Positions 50,761 through 58,968 of a stretch of DNA of 64,000 nucleotides are shown here, piece by piece. Origin of the DNA: Massilia eurypsychrophila. Its GTDB lineage: Bacteria > Pseudomonadota > Gammaproteobacteria > Burkholderiales > Burkholderiaceae_D. The DNA lies in the NCBI RefSeq assembly GCF_002760655.1, contig NZ_PDOC01000023.1, positions 1 to 64,000 on the forward strand, read 5' to 3'. Under the pieces are notes generated by a model. The model did not search any database, had not been told where the DNA came from, and saw only the letters and a program-made list of their open reading frames with translations. The translations under genes were made by a program, and so were the position numbers. Within the stretch, counting starts at the first letter, position 1, and each line of letters starts with the position of its first letter.

Positions 50761-51051
50761 TTATTGGAGGTCTGGTGCCGATTCAATGCGTCTGGCCAGT
50801 ACCCAAGCCCCGATTTCGATCTCGAAATTCAGGCACTCAGGACACGTCTTCTCAAAAAAAAGAACCGCATCGTCAAGGTTGCGCCACGACTTAATATCGC
50901 CCCTCGCTGTAAGAATTCGATGCTCTTCCAGTGTCCTGGCAAGAATGACGAACGCATACCAAAAATCCCCCTCACCGGAACGCAATTTCACAGAAAAAGC
51001 ATCAGGGCCAGTCTTGGCTATGGTGGCCAACTCGTTTTTATTGAAGCCCAT
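50761..51051 (-). CDS. Small protein, paralogue of the T4SS-operon leader gene
   Basis: 96 aa with ILTARGDIKSWRNLDDAVLFFEK and FEIEIGAWVLARRIE, aligning with the 108-aa protein at 41723-42049. It lies 36 bp upstream of the AbiF-like gene on the same strand and could be co-transcribed. It adds two Cys (TCPECLNF). Function unknown. Confidence 0.6.
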   Translation of the reverse strand: MGFNKNELATIAKTGPDAFSVKLRSGEGDFWYAFVILARTLEEHRILTARGDIKSWRNLDDAVLFFEKTCPECLNFEIEIGAWVLARRIESAPDLQ

Positions 51052-51181
51052 TTGAACCGGTTGAGTTTGGTATGTAGAGCGCAGATTTTACTGTATCGAT
51101 GAACATTCCTGATAGTTGTTTGCAAAGCGTCGTTTTTGAAAGACAAATTCAACAGACGTAAAAACAGGACACCCAGGGGCA

Positions 51182-51450
51182 TTTTTCGCCTCCGCGAAAA
51201 ACCGGGGATGCCCGTTCCGGAGCGCGCTGCCGCTTGGTCGCTGCGCGACTGGCCGACAAGCGGCCACCCCTCCAGATCAGCCGCTGTGCGCCTGACCGCT
51301 GCGCGGCCACCCACTTGCCTAAAGTCAAACCCGGCATTTTCCCGCTAGGGCGGAAAAACCGGGGATGCCCATTCCGGAGCGCGCAGGCAAGCTGCTTGGT
51401 CGCTGGCGCGACTGGCCGCAAGCGGCCACCCCTACAGGCCACCCCTTGCC
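51182..51450 (+). repeat. GC-rich tandem repeat block C2
   Basis: It opens with TTTTTCGCCTCCGCGAAAAA (51182-51201). Two units homologous to block C1 (10123-10368) follow: GGGATGCCC, TTCCGGAGCGCGC, TGGTCGCTG and GCGGCCACCC. No gene is supported. The stretch 51451-51690 beyond it is also gene-poor. Confidence 0.75.
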
Positions 51451-51685
51451 AGACCACCAAACCGCCAAGTCAACACCTGGCCACCGCACACCGCCATCCA
51501 CTTCCTGCAAAACCGAAAATGCCAGCATCGAGGCGGCGACGTCGACGGCCATGTAGCCCGCAGCCCGCGCTTGCGCGGGTTTGCCGGTAGGAGCCGGGCC
51601 GGTAGGGCTTGGCCGCTGCGCGGCCAACTCCGTATCCCGGCAAAGGCATGGCCGGAACCACGACATCGCAAAGATCAGGGCAGGG

Positions 51686-51830
51686 CAGGGGTGACAGAAC
51701 ATGCGTACCAGGTGCGCGGCCGCGTCGCCAAGGGCTTGGTGACAGCGCGCGCCGATCGAGCGTGCCGCGGCGTCACCAAGGCCGGGATGGTGACAGCCGG
51801 CGCGGTCAAGCAGCTGCAGCGCGTCACCAA
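51686..51830 (+). repeat. Three tandem TGGTGAC elements
   Basis: A degenerate element at about 51689-51731, then TTGGTGAC-N28-GTCACCAA at 51736-51779 and TGGTGAC-N28-GTCACCA at 51788-51829. The spacer of the second is nearly identical to that at 14652-14679. Confidence 0.75.
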
Positions 51831-51913
51831 CGAAAAATAAATCCTGGAAATCCGCTCCGCTGCGCTGGTCGTGATGAACACCATGGGGCTTCGTAAACAA
51901 AAGGAGCAAAAAA

Positions 51914-52114
51914 ATGACTCCCCCTCAAAACCACAGGCGCTGCCAGGTGCAGGGCTGCACCGTGATCGTCTTCGACCTGATTTTCCGCTTTAGCGGGATA
52001 GGCGACGACGAGCAGCAACAGCAGCTTGAAACTGCCTCAGACAATCCCTTCGAGTGCGCCGGTCCCGACCGGCGAGGATGCCTGTGCCAGCGGCACGGGC
52101 TGGACAGCGACTAG
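51914..52114 (+). CDS. Small Cys-containing hypothetical protein
   Basis: 66 aa (MTPPQNHRRCQVQGCTVIVFDL...FECAGPDRRGCLCQRHG). AAGGAG lies 8 bp before ATG 51914, a strong site that supports expression. Six Cys suggest a metal or disulphide motif. No family recognised; downstream neighbours converge. Confidence 0.5.
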   Translation: MTPPQNHRRCQVQGCTVIVFDLIFRFSGIGDDEQQQQLETASDNPFECAGPDRRGCLCQRHGLDSD

Positions 52115-52139
52115 TCCGCACAGTTTAGTGACAATGAAG

Positions 52140-53093
52140 TTATCGACTACTAATCCCGCCTAGCCTGAACTGCTCTATCAGCCGTTGTTCCGACTTGTCA
52201 TAGAAACTTGTCTTTTCAACTTCCAGGACGACGCGCTGTCCTACAGTTAAGTCCGCGATCAAGGGAAGCTGGTCTTTGCGATAACGTATTTTTGTAGCTT
52301 TGGTTTTCCCATCCTCACGGATTTCTAAGCGGGTAGTGTCGCTAAGTAGTGATATCGCGCCTTGTATCTCCAGAGTCTCGGTCTGGCGTTCTTCTGTCTG
52401 CTCCAACATAGCGCGCAGTTGGGTTATTCGGTCAGTACGCCCCTCCCAGTAAAAAGGCTGCGCGCTTTGAGACGTCCACATCAACTCCGCCGCGACATCC
52501 TCAGCTTCCATGGCTTTCAGAAGCGTTTCTGCGGCGCGTGCAGCACGGGGTCCCATGGCGTGCAAAGAGTCAAAAAAGCTGTCTTGGTCTGCATTTAGTA
52601 AAGCGAATAACTGCTTCATGGACACGTCGAAAAGTGATTGCCCAGTCAGATCTGTCGTCGCATTTCCTGTTAGATAAAGTCGAGTAGACCCAGTGCCGAG
52701 GGATGCAAGACGAAGATCAAGCATCCCACTCACTAAGTTCCAAGAACCGGGCTTGTCGTCGTCCGGGTAGCGGAATCTGTGAGCGGCGGCCGTCAACACA
52801 TCCGCGAGAGGTGCGGCTAATTTCGCGAGGAGACCTAAACGGATCGTGCCGTTGGTAACTTGATTTCCTATCAGTCGAAAGTCTATGAGGCCACGGGCTT
52901 CCTCAGCTTCGAGCAGAATAGTCTGACGATTCAAGTCATCTAGGTGTGAACGCATTGATGACAAAGTTAATCGTGCAGCGAAATCAAGCGGGTTCCTACG
53001 TATATGCTCTTCGCGCTCGATCATCAACGTGCGTACTTCTTGCGCTCGTAACTTGAGGAGCTGTAGTTCGTTGGCGCTCATAACGAAATGCAC
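52140..53093 (-). CDS. Hypothetical protein of a two-gene unit with a nucleotidyltransferase-like protein
   Basis: 317 aa. The first half is helical, coiled-coil-like (NELQLLKLRAQEVRTLMIEREEHIRRN). The middle is mixed, and a C-terminal beta-rich part follows (IQGAISLLSDTTRLEIREDGKTKATKIRYRKDQL...VLEVEKTSF). It overlaps the upstream gene by 16 bp, so the two are co-translated. No known family; by pairing it may be the partner of a toxin-antitoxin or defence unit. Confidence 0.65.
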   Translation of the reverse strand: MHFVMSANELQLLKLRAQEVRTLMIEREEHIRRNPLDFAARLTLSSMRSHLDDLNRQTILLEAEEARGLIDFRLIGNQVTNGTIRLGLLAKLAAPLADVLTAAAHRFRYPDDDKPGSWNLVSGMLDLRLASLGTGSTRLYLTGNATTDLTGQSLFDVSMKQLFALLNADQDSFFDSLHAMGPRAARAAETLLKAMEAEDVAAELMWTSQSAQPFYWEGRTDRITQLRAMLEQTEERQTETLEIQGAISLLSDTTRLEIREDGKTKATKIRYRKDQLPLIADLTVGQRVVLEVEKTSFYDKSEQRLIEQFRLGGISSR

Positions 53094-53632
53094 CCTATCC
53101 CTTTAGGCGTTCGGCCATCACGCTTGAAGCCAAACCAACCACGCCAATACGATACCCAAACTACGTCTGTGCTGAGCACACAGTACACATCGCAGTTGTA
53201 TTTTGCCTTTGATGAAGGGTTATCGAACAGTTGCTGCACACTCAGTTGTTGCTGATCTGTCAGGGCGGACACCGAATCGGCGTCGAGTACGACGACCAAA
53301 TCGATGTCATCGGGATCAATCTTTTCGGTAACAAACGACCCATCAAACCAAACGTCACCTCTTATCGCGAGCGCTGTTAGTTCATCGAGAAATTTCTTCA
53401 GGCCGGCCAGCAGCATCGGCCTACGATGCGAGAATGCAAACGGCGTGACAAAAGCGTTCGGCATGTCGCTGAACGTAAAATTGTGGAATCCAGGGGCTAA
53501 CAGCGTCGGATGTTCTGGTTTGGACATAGCAGCCGATTGTACGTGACTTTTCAATCTAGCAACAACTGGCATTTTAGTGTGATCTGCTTGCATTCCCTCA
53601 GTTTTGTCCCTCTCTGCGTCAACAGTTTTCAC
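53078..53632 (-). CDS. Nucleotidyltransferase-like protein (MNT fold, DUF6932-like)
   Basis: Up to 184 aa. The core motif is FDGSFVTEKIDPDDIDLVVVLD, the GS-x(n)-DxD pattern of minimal nucleotidyltransferases. The tail has KYNCDVYCVLSTD and GWFGFKRDGRTPKGI. GTG 53632 is the longest start; the ATGs at 53590, 53572 and 53527 are possible, as none has a strong ribosome site. MNT proteins often pair with a toxin or effector. Partner and target are unproven. Confidence 0.65.
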   Translation of the reverse strand: MKTVDAERDKTEGMQADHTKMPVVARLKSHVQSAAMSKPEHPTLLAPGFHNFTFSDMPNAFVTPFAFSHRRPMLLAGLKKFLDELTALAIRGDVWFDGSFVTEKIDPDDIDLVVVLDADSVSALTDQQQLSVQQLFDNPSSKAKYNCDVYCVLSTDVVWVSYWRGWFGFKRDGRTPKGIGCISL

Positions 53633-53705
53633 TTACAAAGCACAGTTTTCACTTTCTGTGTCACTCGACACTAGGGCAGGGGCGTAATTGTCCCGCAGCG
53701 GGCCG

Positions 53706-53943
53706 TGGTGACAGATCCTGCACGCCGGCGCCGCGATCGTGTCACCAGTCAAACCGGACCGTGGTTGTTCTTCTGTCCCGGAGTGGTCGGGCGGGGCTGT
53801 CCGGGGTCGGCCCGGCCAAAACGCCCCTAAACCTCCCACGATGCAGGGGGTGCCGTCCTGCGGCGGCATCCTCGCCTTCGCTCGGACCGTCGGGGACGCC
53901 CCCGTTTGCTCAACTCATGCGCCTGGAAAAACGGTTTTGCAGA
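53706..53943 (+). repeat. Large repeat module B3
   Basis: Nearly identical to 11389-11631, starting with a TGGTGAC element (53706-53747) whose 28-bp spacer differs at only a few bases from the B1 copy. It is followed by the promoter/leader block that also follows B1. Confidence 0.8.
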
Positions 53944-54029
53944 ATCGGGTTGGTTTGTGATCAATCTTGATATTTACATAAACTATCGACTAGGTGATTA
54001 TGATCAAAACAATTGCTGTTTTTACTCCT

Positions 54030-54145
54030 ATTTGACAACTTAAATCGATTGTCAAATGAGTTGTCATGCCCTATAATAGTTACATGGTGATCGAAACGAA
54101 TCGCCAGTAAAAACAAGTGGTTATGTCAACGTAAGCAATGGAGTT
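54030..54145 (+). promoter_or_regulatory. ssb-operon promoter with TTTGACAA/TTGTCAAA operator
   Basis: TTGTCA (54049-54054) and TATAAT (54072-54077) are 17 bp apart. TTTGACAA-N10-TTGTCAAA (about 54031-54056) overlaps the -35 and a further TTGTCA lies in the spacer. GTCAACGTAAGC (54125-54136) sits in the leader. The arrangement matches 11713-11824, so the ssb operon and the DUF932 operon are probably co-regulated. Confidence 0.8.
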
Positions 54146-54148
54146 TTT

Positions 54149-54268
54149 ATGAAGAATGTTAACTGGCGCAGCTTTGGTTTAGGGGTCGTTACAACGCTGA
54201 TTTTGGTCCTCCCAACCGTCGTCATCCTGTTCCACCACATCAACAACCTGTACAGCATCAACCGCTAG
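54149..54268 (+). CDS. 39-aa single-TM protein upstream of ssb
   Basis: ATG 54149 follows GGAGTTTTT. The short basic N-terminus (KNVNWRSFG) precedes a TM helix (LGVVTTLILVLPTVVILF) and HHINNLYSINR. It is the first gene behind the regulated promoter, 66 bp before ssb. Function unknown; small leader or membrane peptide. Confidence 0.6.
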   Translation: MKNVNWRSFGLGVVTTLILVLPTVVILFHHINNLYSINR

Positions 54269-54334
54269 ACCGCTTCAAGCCCCGGCCAGTCCGGGGCCAG
54301 TTAAAACCCTCTCTCACTTTTAAGGAGTTTCAAA

Positions 54335-54826
54335 ATGGCATCCGTCAACAAAGTAATCATCGTAGGCAACCTGGGCCGTGATCCTGAAATCCGTTACATG
54401 CCTAGCGGCGACGCAATCGCAAACATCGCCGTTGCGACCTCGTACAAGTCGAAGGACAAGAACACGGGCGAACAGAAGGAGCAGACCGAGTGGCACCGCA
54501 TTTCGTTCTTCGGACGCCTGGCCGAGATCGTGGGCCAGTACCTCAAAAAGGGTTCGTCCGTCTACGTCGAGGGCCGCTTGCAAACCCGCAAGTACACGGA
54601 CAAGGACGGCGTGGAGAAGTACGCAACCGACATCATCGCTGAAACGATGCAAATGCTGGGCACGCCAAACGGCGGGCAGCACCACGCAGGCGACGACGAA
54701 GGCCAGCCAGCGCAATCGTCGGCCCCAGCCCGTGCGCCAGCTCCGGCAGCGGCACCAGCGGCCAAACGAGGCGGCAAGGGCGCGAAGCCAGCCCCGGCAA
54801 TGCAAGATGACGACATTCCATTTTGA
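54335..54826 (+). CDS. ssb: Single-stranded DNA-binding protein
   Basis: 163 aa: OB fold ([56 protein letters not shown]) followed by a Pro/Ala-rich linker and the acidic tip DDDIPF that recruits partner proteins. Plasmid SSBs protect the strand during replication and entry. AAGGAG precedes ATG 54335. Confidence 0.95.
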   Translation: MASVNKVIIVGNLGRDPEIRYMPSGDAIANIAVATSYKSKDKNTGEQKEQTEWHRISFFGRLAEIVGQYLKKGSSVYVEGRLQTRKYTDKDGVEKYATDIIAETMQMLGTPNGGQHHAGDDEGQPAQSSAPARAPAPAAAPAAKRGGKGAKPAPAMQDDDIPF

Positions 54827-54835
54827 TGCTCTAGA

Positions 54836-54858
54836 GAACCCCGGAGAAATCCGGGGTT
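54836..54858 (+). terminator. Intrinsic terminator after ssb
   Basis: Stem AACCCCGG / CCGGGGTT with loop AGAAAT, followed by a short TTTG run; it ends the ssb transcript before the parA promoter. Confidence 0.6.
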
Positions 54859-54867
54859 TGTAAAGCC

Positions 54868-54974
54868 GTTGACAACAAAAGTCTGTTTACATAAGTCGTC
54901 GGTTTTAGTATCGTTCTGCACAATAAAAAATATCTCGCATACGTCAACGTAACCAGAAAAAAGAGACCCACATC
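54868..54974 (+). promoter_or_regulatory. parA-operon promoter region
   Basis: It contains TTGACAAC (about 54869), the same half-site as in the ssb and DUF932 promoters. TTTACA and TATCGT lie 17 bp apart (about 54887-54915). GTCAACGTAA (about 54942) sits just before the start. Control by a shared repressor is likely; box assignment is tentative. Confidence 0.5.
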
Positions 54975-55772
54975 ATGAAAATGAAAATCTTAGCTGTCGC
55001 AAATCCGAAAGGCGGCATCGGCAAGACCGCGTTTTCGGTCAACACCGTGCATGCGGCCGTCGAGCAGGACAGCCCTACCTTGCGGATCGACTTCGACAAG
55101 CAGGGCAGCTTTTCGCTCGCGCACCCGCACGGTCCCGACTACGACCCAAGCAAGCGCTATCTCAAGGCATCCGACCTGTTCTACGCGCCGGAAAAGTCGG
55201 CCGACGCCGAGCTGGAGTACCTTGCTCCAGGCCAGGCGATCATCCGCGCAGACTACGACGAGTTGTTGAAGCTGGAAAAAGCGCCCGACGATTTCGCCAA
55301 GCATCCTGGCCGCTATCTGCGCCAGTTCAGCGACAAGTTCGAAGTCGCCGTTATCGACACGCCAGGCACGATCAACATGCTGCTCAAGGCCGCGCTCACC
55401 TGTGCTGACGCGGTAGTCAGCCCGCTCACGTTAGGGCTGTATGACACGGCCGGACTCGCGCAGCTCTGGCAGATTATTCGTGACGTGAAGTCAGGCGGCT
55501 TCAATCCGAAGTTGCGCATGATCGGCATGCTGCCGTCGAAAGTCGATACCCGCGACAAGATGGCCATGGCGGAGCTGGACGCGCTGCGCAAGCATCCGAA
55601 GTTCGGACCGGCGATCCTCCCGTTCATGCTGGCGCAGAAAGTACCAGTTGCCCGCGCCATCAATCTGAGAAAGCCGGTTTGGAAGGGCGCGAAGTCAAAG
55701 TCCCACCGGGAAGCTGGCGAGCAATGGAAACAGGCATGCGATCACGTACTAACGAGTTTGGGGAGCAAATAA
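54975..55772 (+). CDS. parA: ParA/IncC-like partition ATPase
   Basis: The 265-aa deviant Walker ATPase has Walker A ANPKGGIGKTAF near the N-terminus, Walker A' Asp in RIDFDKQGS, and Walker B EVAVIDTPGTI. It has no N-terminal DNA-binding domain, so is type Ib/IncC-short in size. It drives plasmid segregation with ParB. Its stop overlaps the parB ATG (TAATG). Confidence 0.93.
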   Translation: MKMKILAVANPKGGIGKTAFSVNTVHAAVEQDSPTLRIDFDKQGSFSLAHPHGPDYDPSKRYLKASDLFYAPEKSADAELEYLAPGQAIIRADYDELLKLEKAPDDFAKHPGRYLRQFSDKFEVAVIDTPGTINMLLKAALTCADAVVSPLTLGLYDTAGLAQLWQIIRDVKSGGFNPKLRMIGMLPSKVDTRDKMAMAELDALRKHPKFGPAILPFMLAQKVPVARAINLRKPVWKGAKSKSHREAGEQWKQACDHVLTSLGSK

Positions 55773-56956
55773 TGGAAGCGCAAGCATACGATTTCGGTGA
55801 CGCCCTCGGCGGCGGCTTTGAAGGCATGTTCGAGGAAGGCCGGGGCTACAGGCTGGAAGTCGTCAAGCTCACGGACATTCTCGTCAAGAAGCAAATCCGC
55901 GACGAGATGGACGGCGACGACAGTTCGCTCGACGAGATGGAAGAGAGCGTCAAGAAAGACGGCATCCTGCAAACGCTGCTGCTGCGCCCGATTGACGGCC
56001 CGATCCCGTACGAGCTGGTAGCAGGCGAGCGCCGCTACCGCGCTGCCGAGCGCGCCGGGGAAATCAGCGTACCGACGCTGATCAAGGAAATGACCGATGC
56101 GGAAGCCGCCGATATCCAACTGGCGGAAAACATCCACCGCAAGAACTTGACGCAAATCGAAATCGCCAAGAAGCTCAAGGCCGACCTGGACGGGCACAAG
56201 GGCGACATGGAAGCGCTGATGGCGCAGCACCAGAAATCGCGAACCTGGCTGTCCAAGATGCTCTCGCTTACGTCCCTGGCCCCACAGGCCGCGCGCGTGA
56301 TCAGCGAAGGCATCAGCGCTGATTTGGAAGTCATCGGCATGGTCAAGACCGTCGAGAAGCGCGACCCGGTAGCCGCGAAGGAAATGGTGAAGGAGCTGAA
56401 AGAAACTCGCGGCAAGGTCGATGCCCGCAAGGTGGCGGAGAAACACAAGGACGCCGTAAAACCGCCGTCGAAGGCCAAGGCGCAGAAGCAGGGCGAGAAG
56501 GCAGGCGCGAAGAACGAGGCGCACAAGGAGCCGGGCAAGGCCACGGTCCACAATTTCGCGGAGGCGAAATCGGGCGTCAAGGCCCCCAACCCGGATTGGC
56601 CGTTCCCAGGTGGCGAAGGCGACAAGTCCGAAACCGCCGAGACAGCTCCGGCCCTGCCGCCGTCGTGCCTTGAGGACGGCTACAACCGCATCTTCAAAAG
56701 CGGACTGGCACCAAAGGCGTTCATGGAATCGCTGGCCAAGGCGGATCGCACCGATGTACAGAACTGGCTCGAATCGTTCTACATCGCCGGCCGCAACCGC
56801 GACAACATGGCGCTGGGACTCATCCAGGGCCTGCGCAACGGCACGTTCGACACGGAAGGGGCGGGGGCCTTCGCCATGCTCGCATTCGTCCAGGGCGGCG
56901 ATGCGCAGGTGGAGAAATTTAACGTGCTGAACGTCTTGGGCCTGGCAAAGGCTTAA
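55772..56956 (+). CDS. parB: ParB/KorB-like partition and regulatory protein
   Basis: 394 aa from ATG 55772. The ParB N-domain has box II (YELVAGERRYRAAERAG, near residue 75) and ADIQLAENIHRKNLTQIEIA. A central helix-turn-helix (LMAQHQKSRTWLSKMLSL), a Lys/Ala linker and a C-terminal domain follow. By size and place next to korA- and incC-like genes it corresponds to IncP KorB, which is both centromere-binding and a global repressor. A TTTCGC palindrome (56552-56569) lies inside its own linker coding region. It may bind the 16 dispersed palindromes. Confidence 0.9.
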   Translation: MEAQAYDFGDALGGGFEGMFEEGRGYRLEVVKLTDILVKKQIRDEMDGDDSSLDEMEESVKKDGILQTLLLRPIDGPIPYELVAGERRYRAAERAGEISVPTLIKEMTDAEAADIQLAENIHRKNLTQIEIAKKLKADLDGHKGDMEALMAQHQKSRTWLSKMLSLTSLAPQAARVISEGISADLEVIGMVKTVEKRDPVAAKEMVKELKETRGKVDARKVAEKHKDAVKPPSKAKAQKQGEKAGAKNEAHKEPGKATVHNFAEAKSGVKAPNPDWPFPGGEGDKSETAETAPALPPSCLEDGYNRIFKSGLAPKAFMESLAKADRTDVQNWLESFYIAGRNRDNMALGLIQGLRNGTFDTEGAGAFAMLAFVQGGDAQVEKFNVLNVLGLAKA

Positions 56957-57015
56957 CCGATCCGGGCGGCCGCTTGGTAGCGGCTGCGCCTGGCGCAACT
57001 ACTAGAGGTTCAATT

Positions 57016-57387
57016 ATGGCCAGAGATAAACGGCGAGCGACCGCAAGCGATTTCGATGCAGTCCGACCGTTGCTGAAAAATGTGAGTGATGACCGGGCCG
57101 ACAGGGCCCGTTCGGCATTGGTGGACGGTGAAACGCTGGCCGTGATCGCGGAGCGCCATGGCTGTTCGCGCCAGGCGATCAACAACGACGTCAAAACGTT
57201 TTGGGACAAGATCGCGGACTATCACGCCGCGCAGCGCGCCACGGCGAATGCGGGCGTGCTGCTGCCGCCAGGCTGGGAACAGGTGACGCTGATCGCGCCG
57301 AGTGCGCTGATCGAGAAATTCCGCGCTGAAATCGCGGCAATGGCGACACTCCCGCCATCGGAGCAAAAAAGATTCATCCAACAATAA
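57016..57387 (+). CDS. KorA/TrfB-like repressor
   Basis: The 123-aa protein starts at ATG 57016 (AGAGG upstream). The TrfB/KorA-type helix-turn-helix is GETLAVIAERHGCSRQAINNDVKTFWDKI (about 37-65). The C-terminal part is a dimerisation domain. In IncP plasmids KorA represses korAB, trfA and other promoters. Here it lies between parB and trfA, so control of the TTGACAA/GTCAACGTAA promoters is a natural guess. Confidence 0.8.
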   Translation: MARDKRRATASDFDAVRPLLKNVSDDRADRARSALVDGETLAVIAERHGCSRQAINNDVKTFWDKIADYHAAQRATANAGVLLPPGWEQVTLIAPSALIEKFRAEIAAMATLPPSEQKRFIQQ

Positions 57388-57478
57388 AAAAACCCGGCCA
57401 CACGCAAAGCGGGACCGGGCATCAAGTCAACGTAAGCCGAACCAAAATAGCCCCGACTTAGCAAGAGGATTATAGCAG
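57388..57478. promoter_or_regulatory. korA-trfA intergenic: GC hairpin and GTCAACGTAAGC
   Basis: A CCCGG/CCGGG imperfect hairpin (about 57391-57419), bordered by an A-run on its left, would act as a terminator mainly on the minus strand. GTCAACGTAAGC (57425-57436) and the ribosome site AGAGGA precede trfA. Confidence 0.5.
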
Positions 57479-58459
57479 ATGGACCACACAGAAATCAGCG
57501 ATACCCAGGATCTCCTTGATCAAAGCGAAACGGCGGCGCTGGCGCCTGCCGAGGAAGAACCCAAAGTCCGCAAGGCGCGCACCAACAAGGGGCGCAAGTC
57601 AAAGCCGTTCTCGATAATCGCGGCGTCGGCCGACGATCCGATGCAGCTCAATTTCTGGCCGGACGAAGTGCGCGGTATTCCGAATGCGGCGCTGCGCGGC
57701 TCGCTGTTCTCGATCAGCCAGGAGCGCTCGATGTGCAAGAAGCGCACGCAGCTCCGCACGGTAGAAGGCTACAAGATCATGTTCAAGGGCGAGCGCTTCA
57801 ACCAGCGCGACCTTGACCTTTGGGAACTGCTGCTGCACGTCGCACGCCAGCAGCCATACGGTGCGCGTGTTCAATTTGTCGCAAGCGAAATCCTGCGCGA
57901 GCTTGACCGTGGCACTGGCGGCGCGGACTACGAGGAATTGAAAGAGGATATGGCGCGGCTGCAAAGCGGCGTCGTGGAAATCACGTATACCGACACCAAC
58001 AAGACGTTCAGCGGCTCGCTGATCCATAACTTCCTGCGCGACGAGGACACCCAGCGCTACGCGGTCGTGTTCGACCAGGAAATGCGCTTGCTTTATGAAT
58101 CGGGCTACTCGCACATGGATCGAGTGCAGCGCAAGAAGCTCAAGAACAACATGCTGGCCAAGTGGCTGATGTACTTCTACGGCACCCACGCGGCCCCGCT
58201 GCGCCTCAAGGTGGCAACGCTGTATGAACTTTGCGATAGCAAGTCGGCGCGCATGACGGACTTCCGCAAGGCCCTGCGCGTGGCGCTGGACAAGTGCGTC
58301 GAGGTCGGCGCGTTCACGAGCTGGAGCATCGACCCCGAAAGCGACCTCGTGACCGTGCGCCGCAAGGGAACCGCCAGCCAGCAGCGGCACCTGGCGAAGA
58401 AGCAGGCGATCAAGGGCGACGAGGCGTTCGCCGGGAAGGATGACGACTTCGGGTTTTGA
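57479..58459 (+). CDS. trfA: TrfA-like replication initiator
   Basis: The 326-aa initiator resembles IncP TrfA: core FWPDEVRGIPNAALRGSLFSISQE and YKIMFKGERFNQRDLDLWELLLHVARQ (about residues 57-125). Two winged-helix domains and a C-terminal KKQAIKGDEAFAGKDD follow. It binds the iterons that begin at its own stop codon, opens oriV and loads the helicase. The basic stretch ARTNKGRKSK lies near the N-terminus. Confidence 0.92.
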   Translation: MDHTEISDTQDLLDQSETAALAPAEEEPKVRKARTNKGRKSKPFSIIAASADDPMQLNFWPDEVRGIPNAALRGSLFSISQERSMCKKRTQLRTVEGYKIMFKGERFNQRDLDLWELLLHVARQQPYGARVQFVASEILRELDRGTGGADYEELKEDMARLQSGVVEITYTDTNKTFSGSLIHNFLRDEDTQRYAVVFDQEMRLLYESGYSHMDRVQRKKLKNNMLAKWLMYFYGTHAAPLRLKVATLYELCDSKSARMTDFRKALRVALDKCVEVGAFTSWSIDPESDLVTVRRKGTASQQRHLAKKQAIKGDEAFAGKDDDFGF

Positions 58460-58915
58460 CTCCCACCCGTTCAATGTCGCAGGGGGGAGGTCGGGGATTG
58501 ACTCCCACCCCCATGCATTTTCGCCTTTTGTTTTGCATTATGCAGGACTGCAAAATTGCATAAAACAAAACAAAAAGCTGTTTTGTTGTCGCGCTCACTC
58601 CAGTTTCAGGCATCAGTCGCCCACATCGGGGATTGACTCCCACCCCTGCCGCCGCCCTCGAATATCGGGTTTTGACTCCCACCTTGCCCCGGCCAACCCC
58701 GTAGACGCGACGGGTTATGACTCCCAGTGCGCCCATTCTTGCCCAGTCCAGAACGTCGGGTTATGACTCCCAGTCCCCAGGCGGTCAGCTTCGGTGTCTG
58801 AGTCCCAGGGCGCAGTCGGGGTTTGAATCCCACCCTTCGGGTATTGAATCCCAGCAACTAGGGTCTTCACTCCCACTAGTTCGTGAGTCCACTCCCACCA
58901 AAACCGGGTTTTTCA
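58444..58915 (+). repeat. oriV iteron array
   Basis: Eleven direct repeats match TCGGGnTTTGACTCCCACC, at about 58450, 58493, 58626, 58664, 58710, 58754, 58791, 58819, 58840, 58864 and 58884. The last five are more degenerate. The first overlaps the trfA stop codon. A 100-bp AT-richer gap after the second holds an ACAAAACA/TGTTTTGT inverted repeat (about 58565-58587). Initiator-binding iterons right behind trfA define oriV. Confidence 0.9.
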
Positions 58916-58925
58916 TAGGGAAAGC

Positions 58926-58968
58926 GCGGGTGGATAATCGCTTTTTTAATCCATTTTTTAATTCGCAC
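58926..58968 (+). other. oriV DnaA box and AT-rich unwinding region
   Basis: GGTGGATAA (about 58929-58937) is one mismatch from a DnaA box on the complementary strand (TTATCCACA). Two CTTTTTTAATCC/CATTTTTTAATTC AT-rich repeats follow (58942-58966), as expected for the melting region of an iteron origin. Confidence 0.7.

Noticed and set aside
58444-58915. Iterons as a CRISPR array
   Set aside because: Repeat spacing is irregular, repeats are degenerate, and they follow an initiator gene; the origin explanation is complete.
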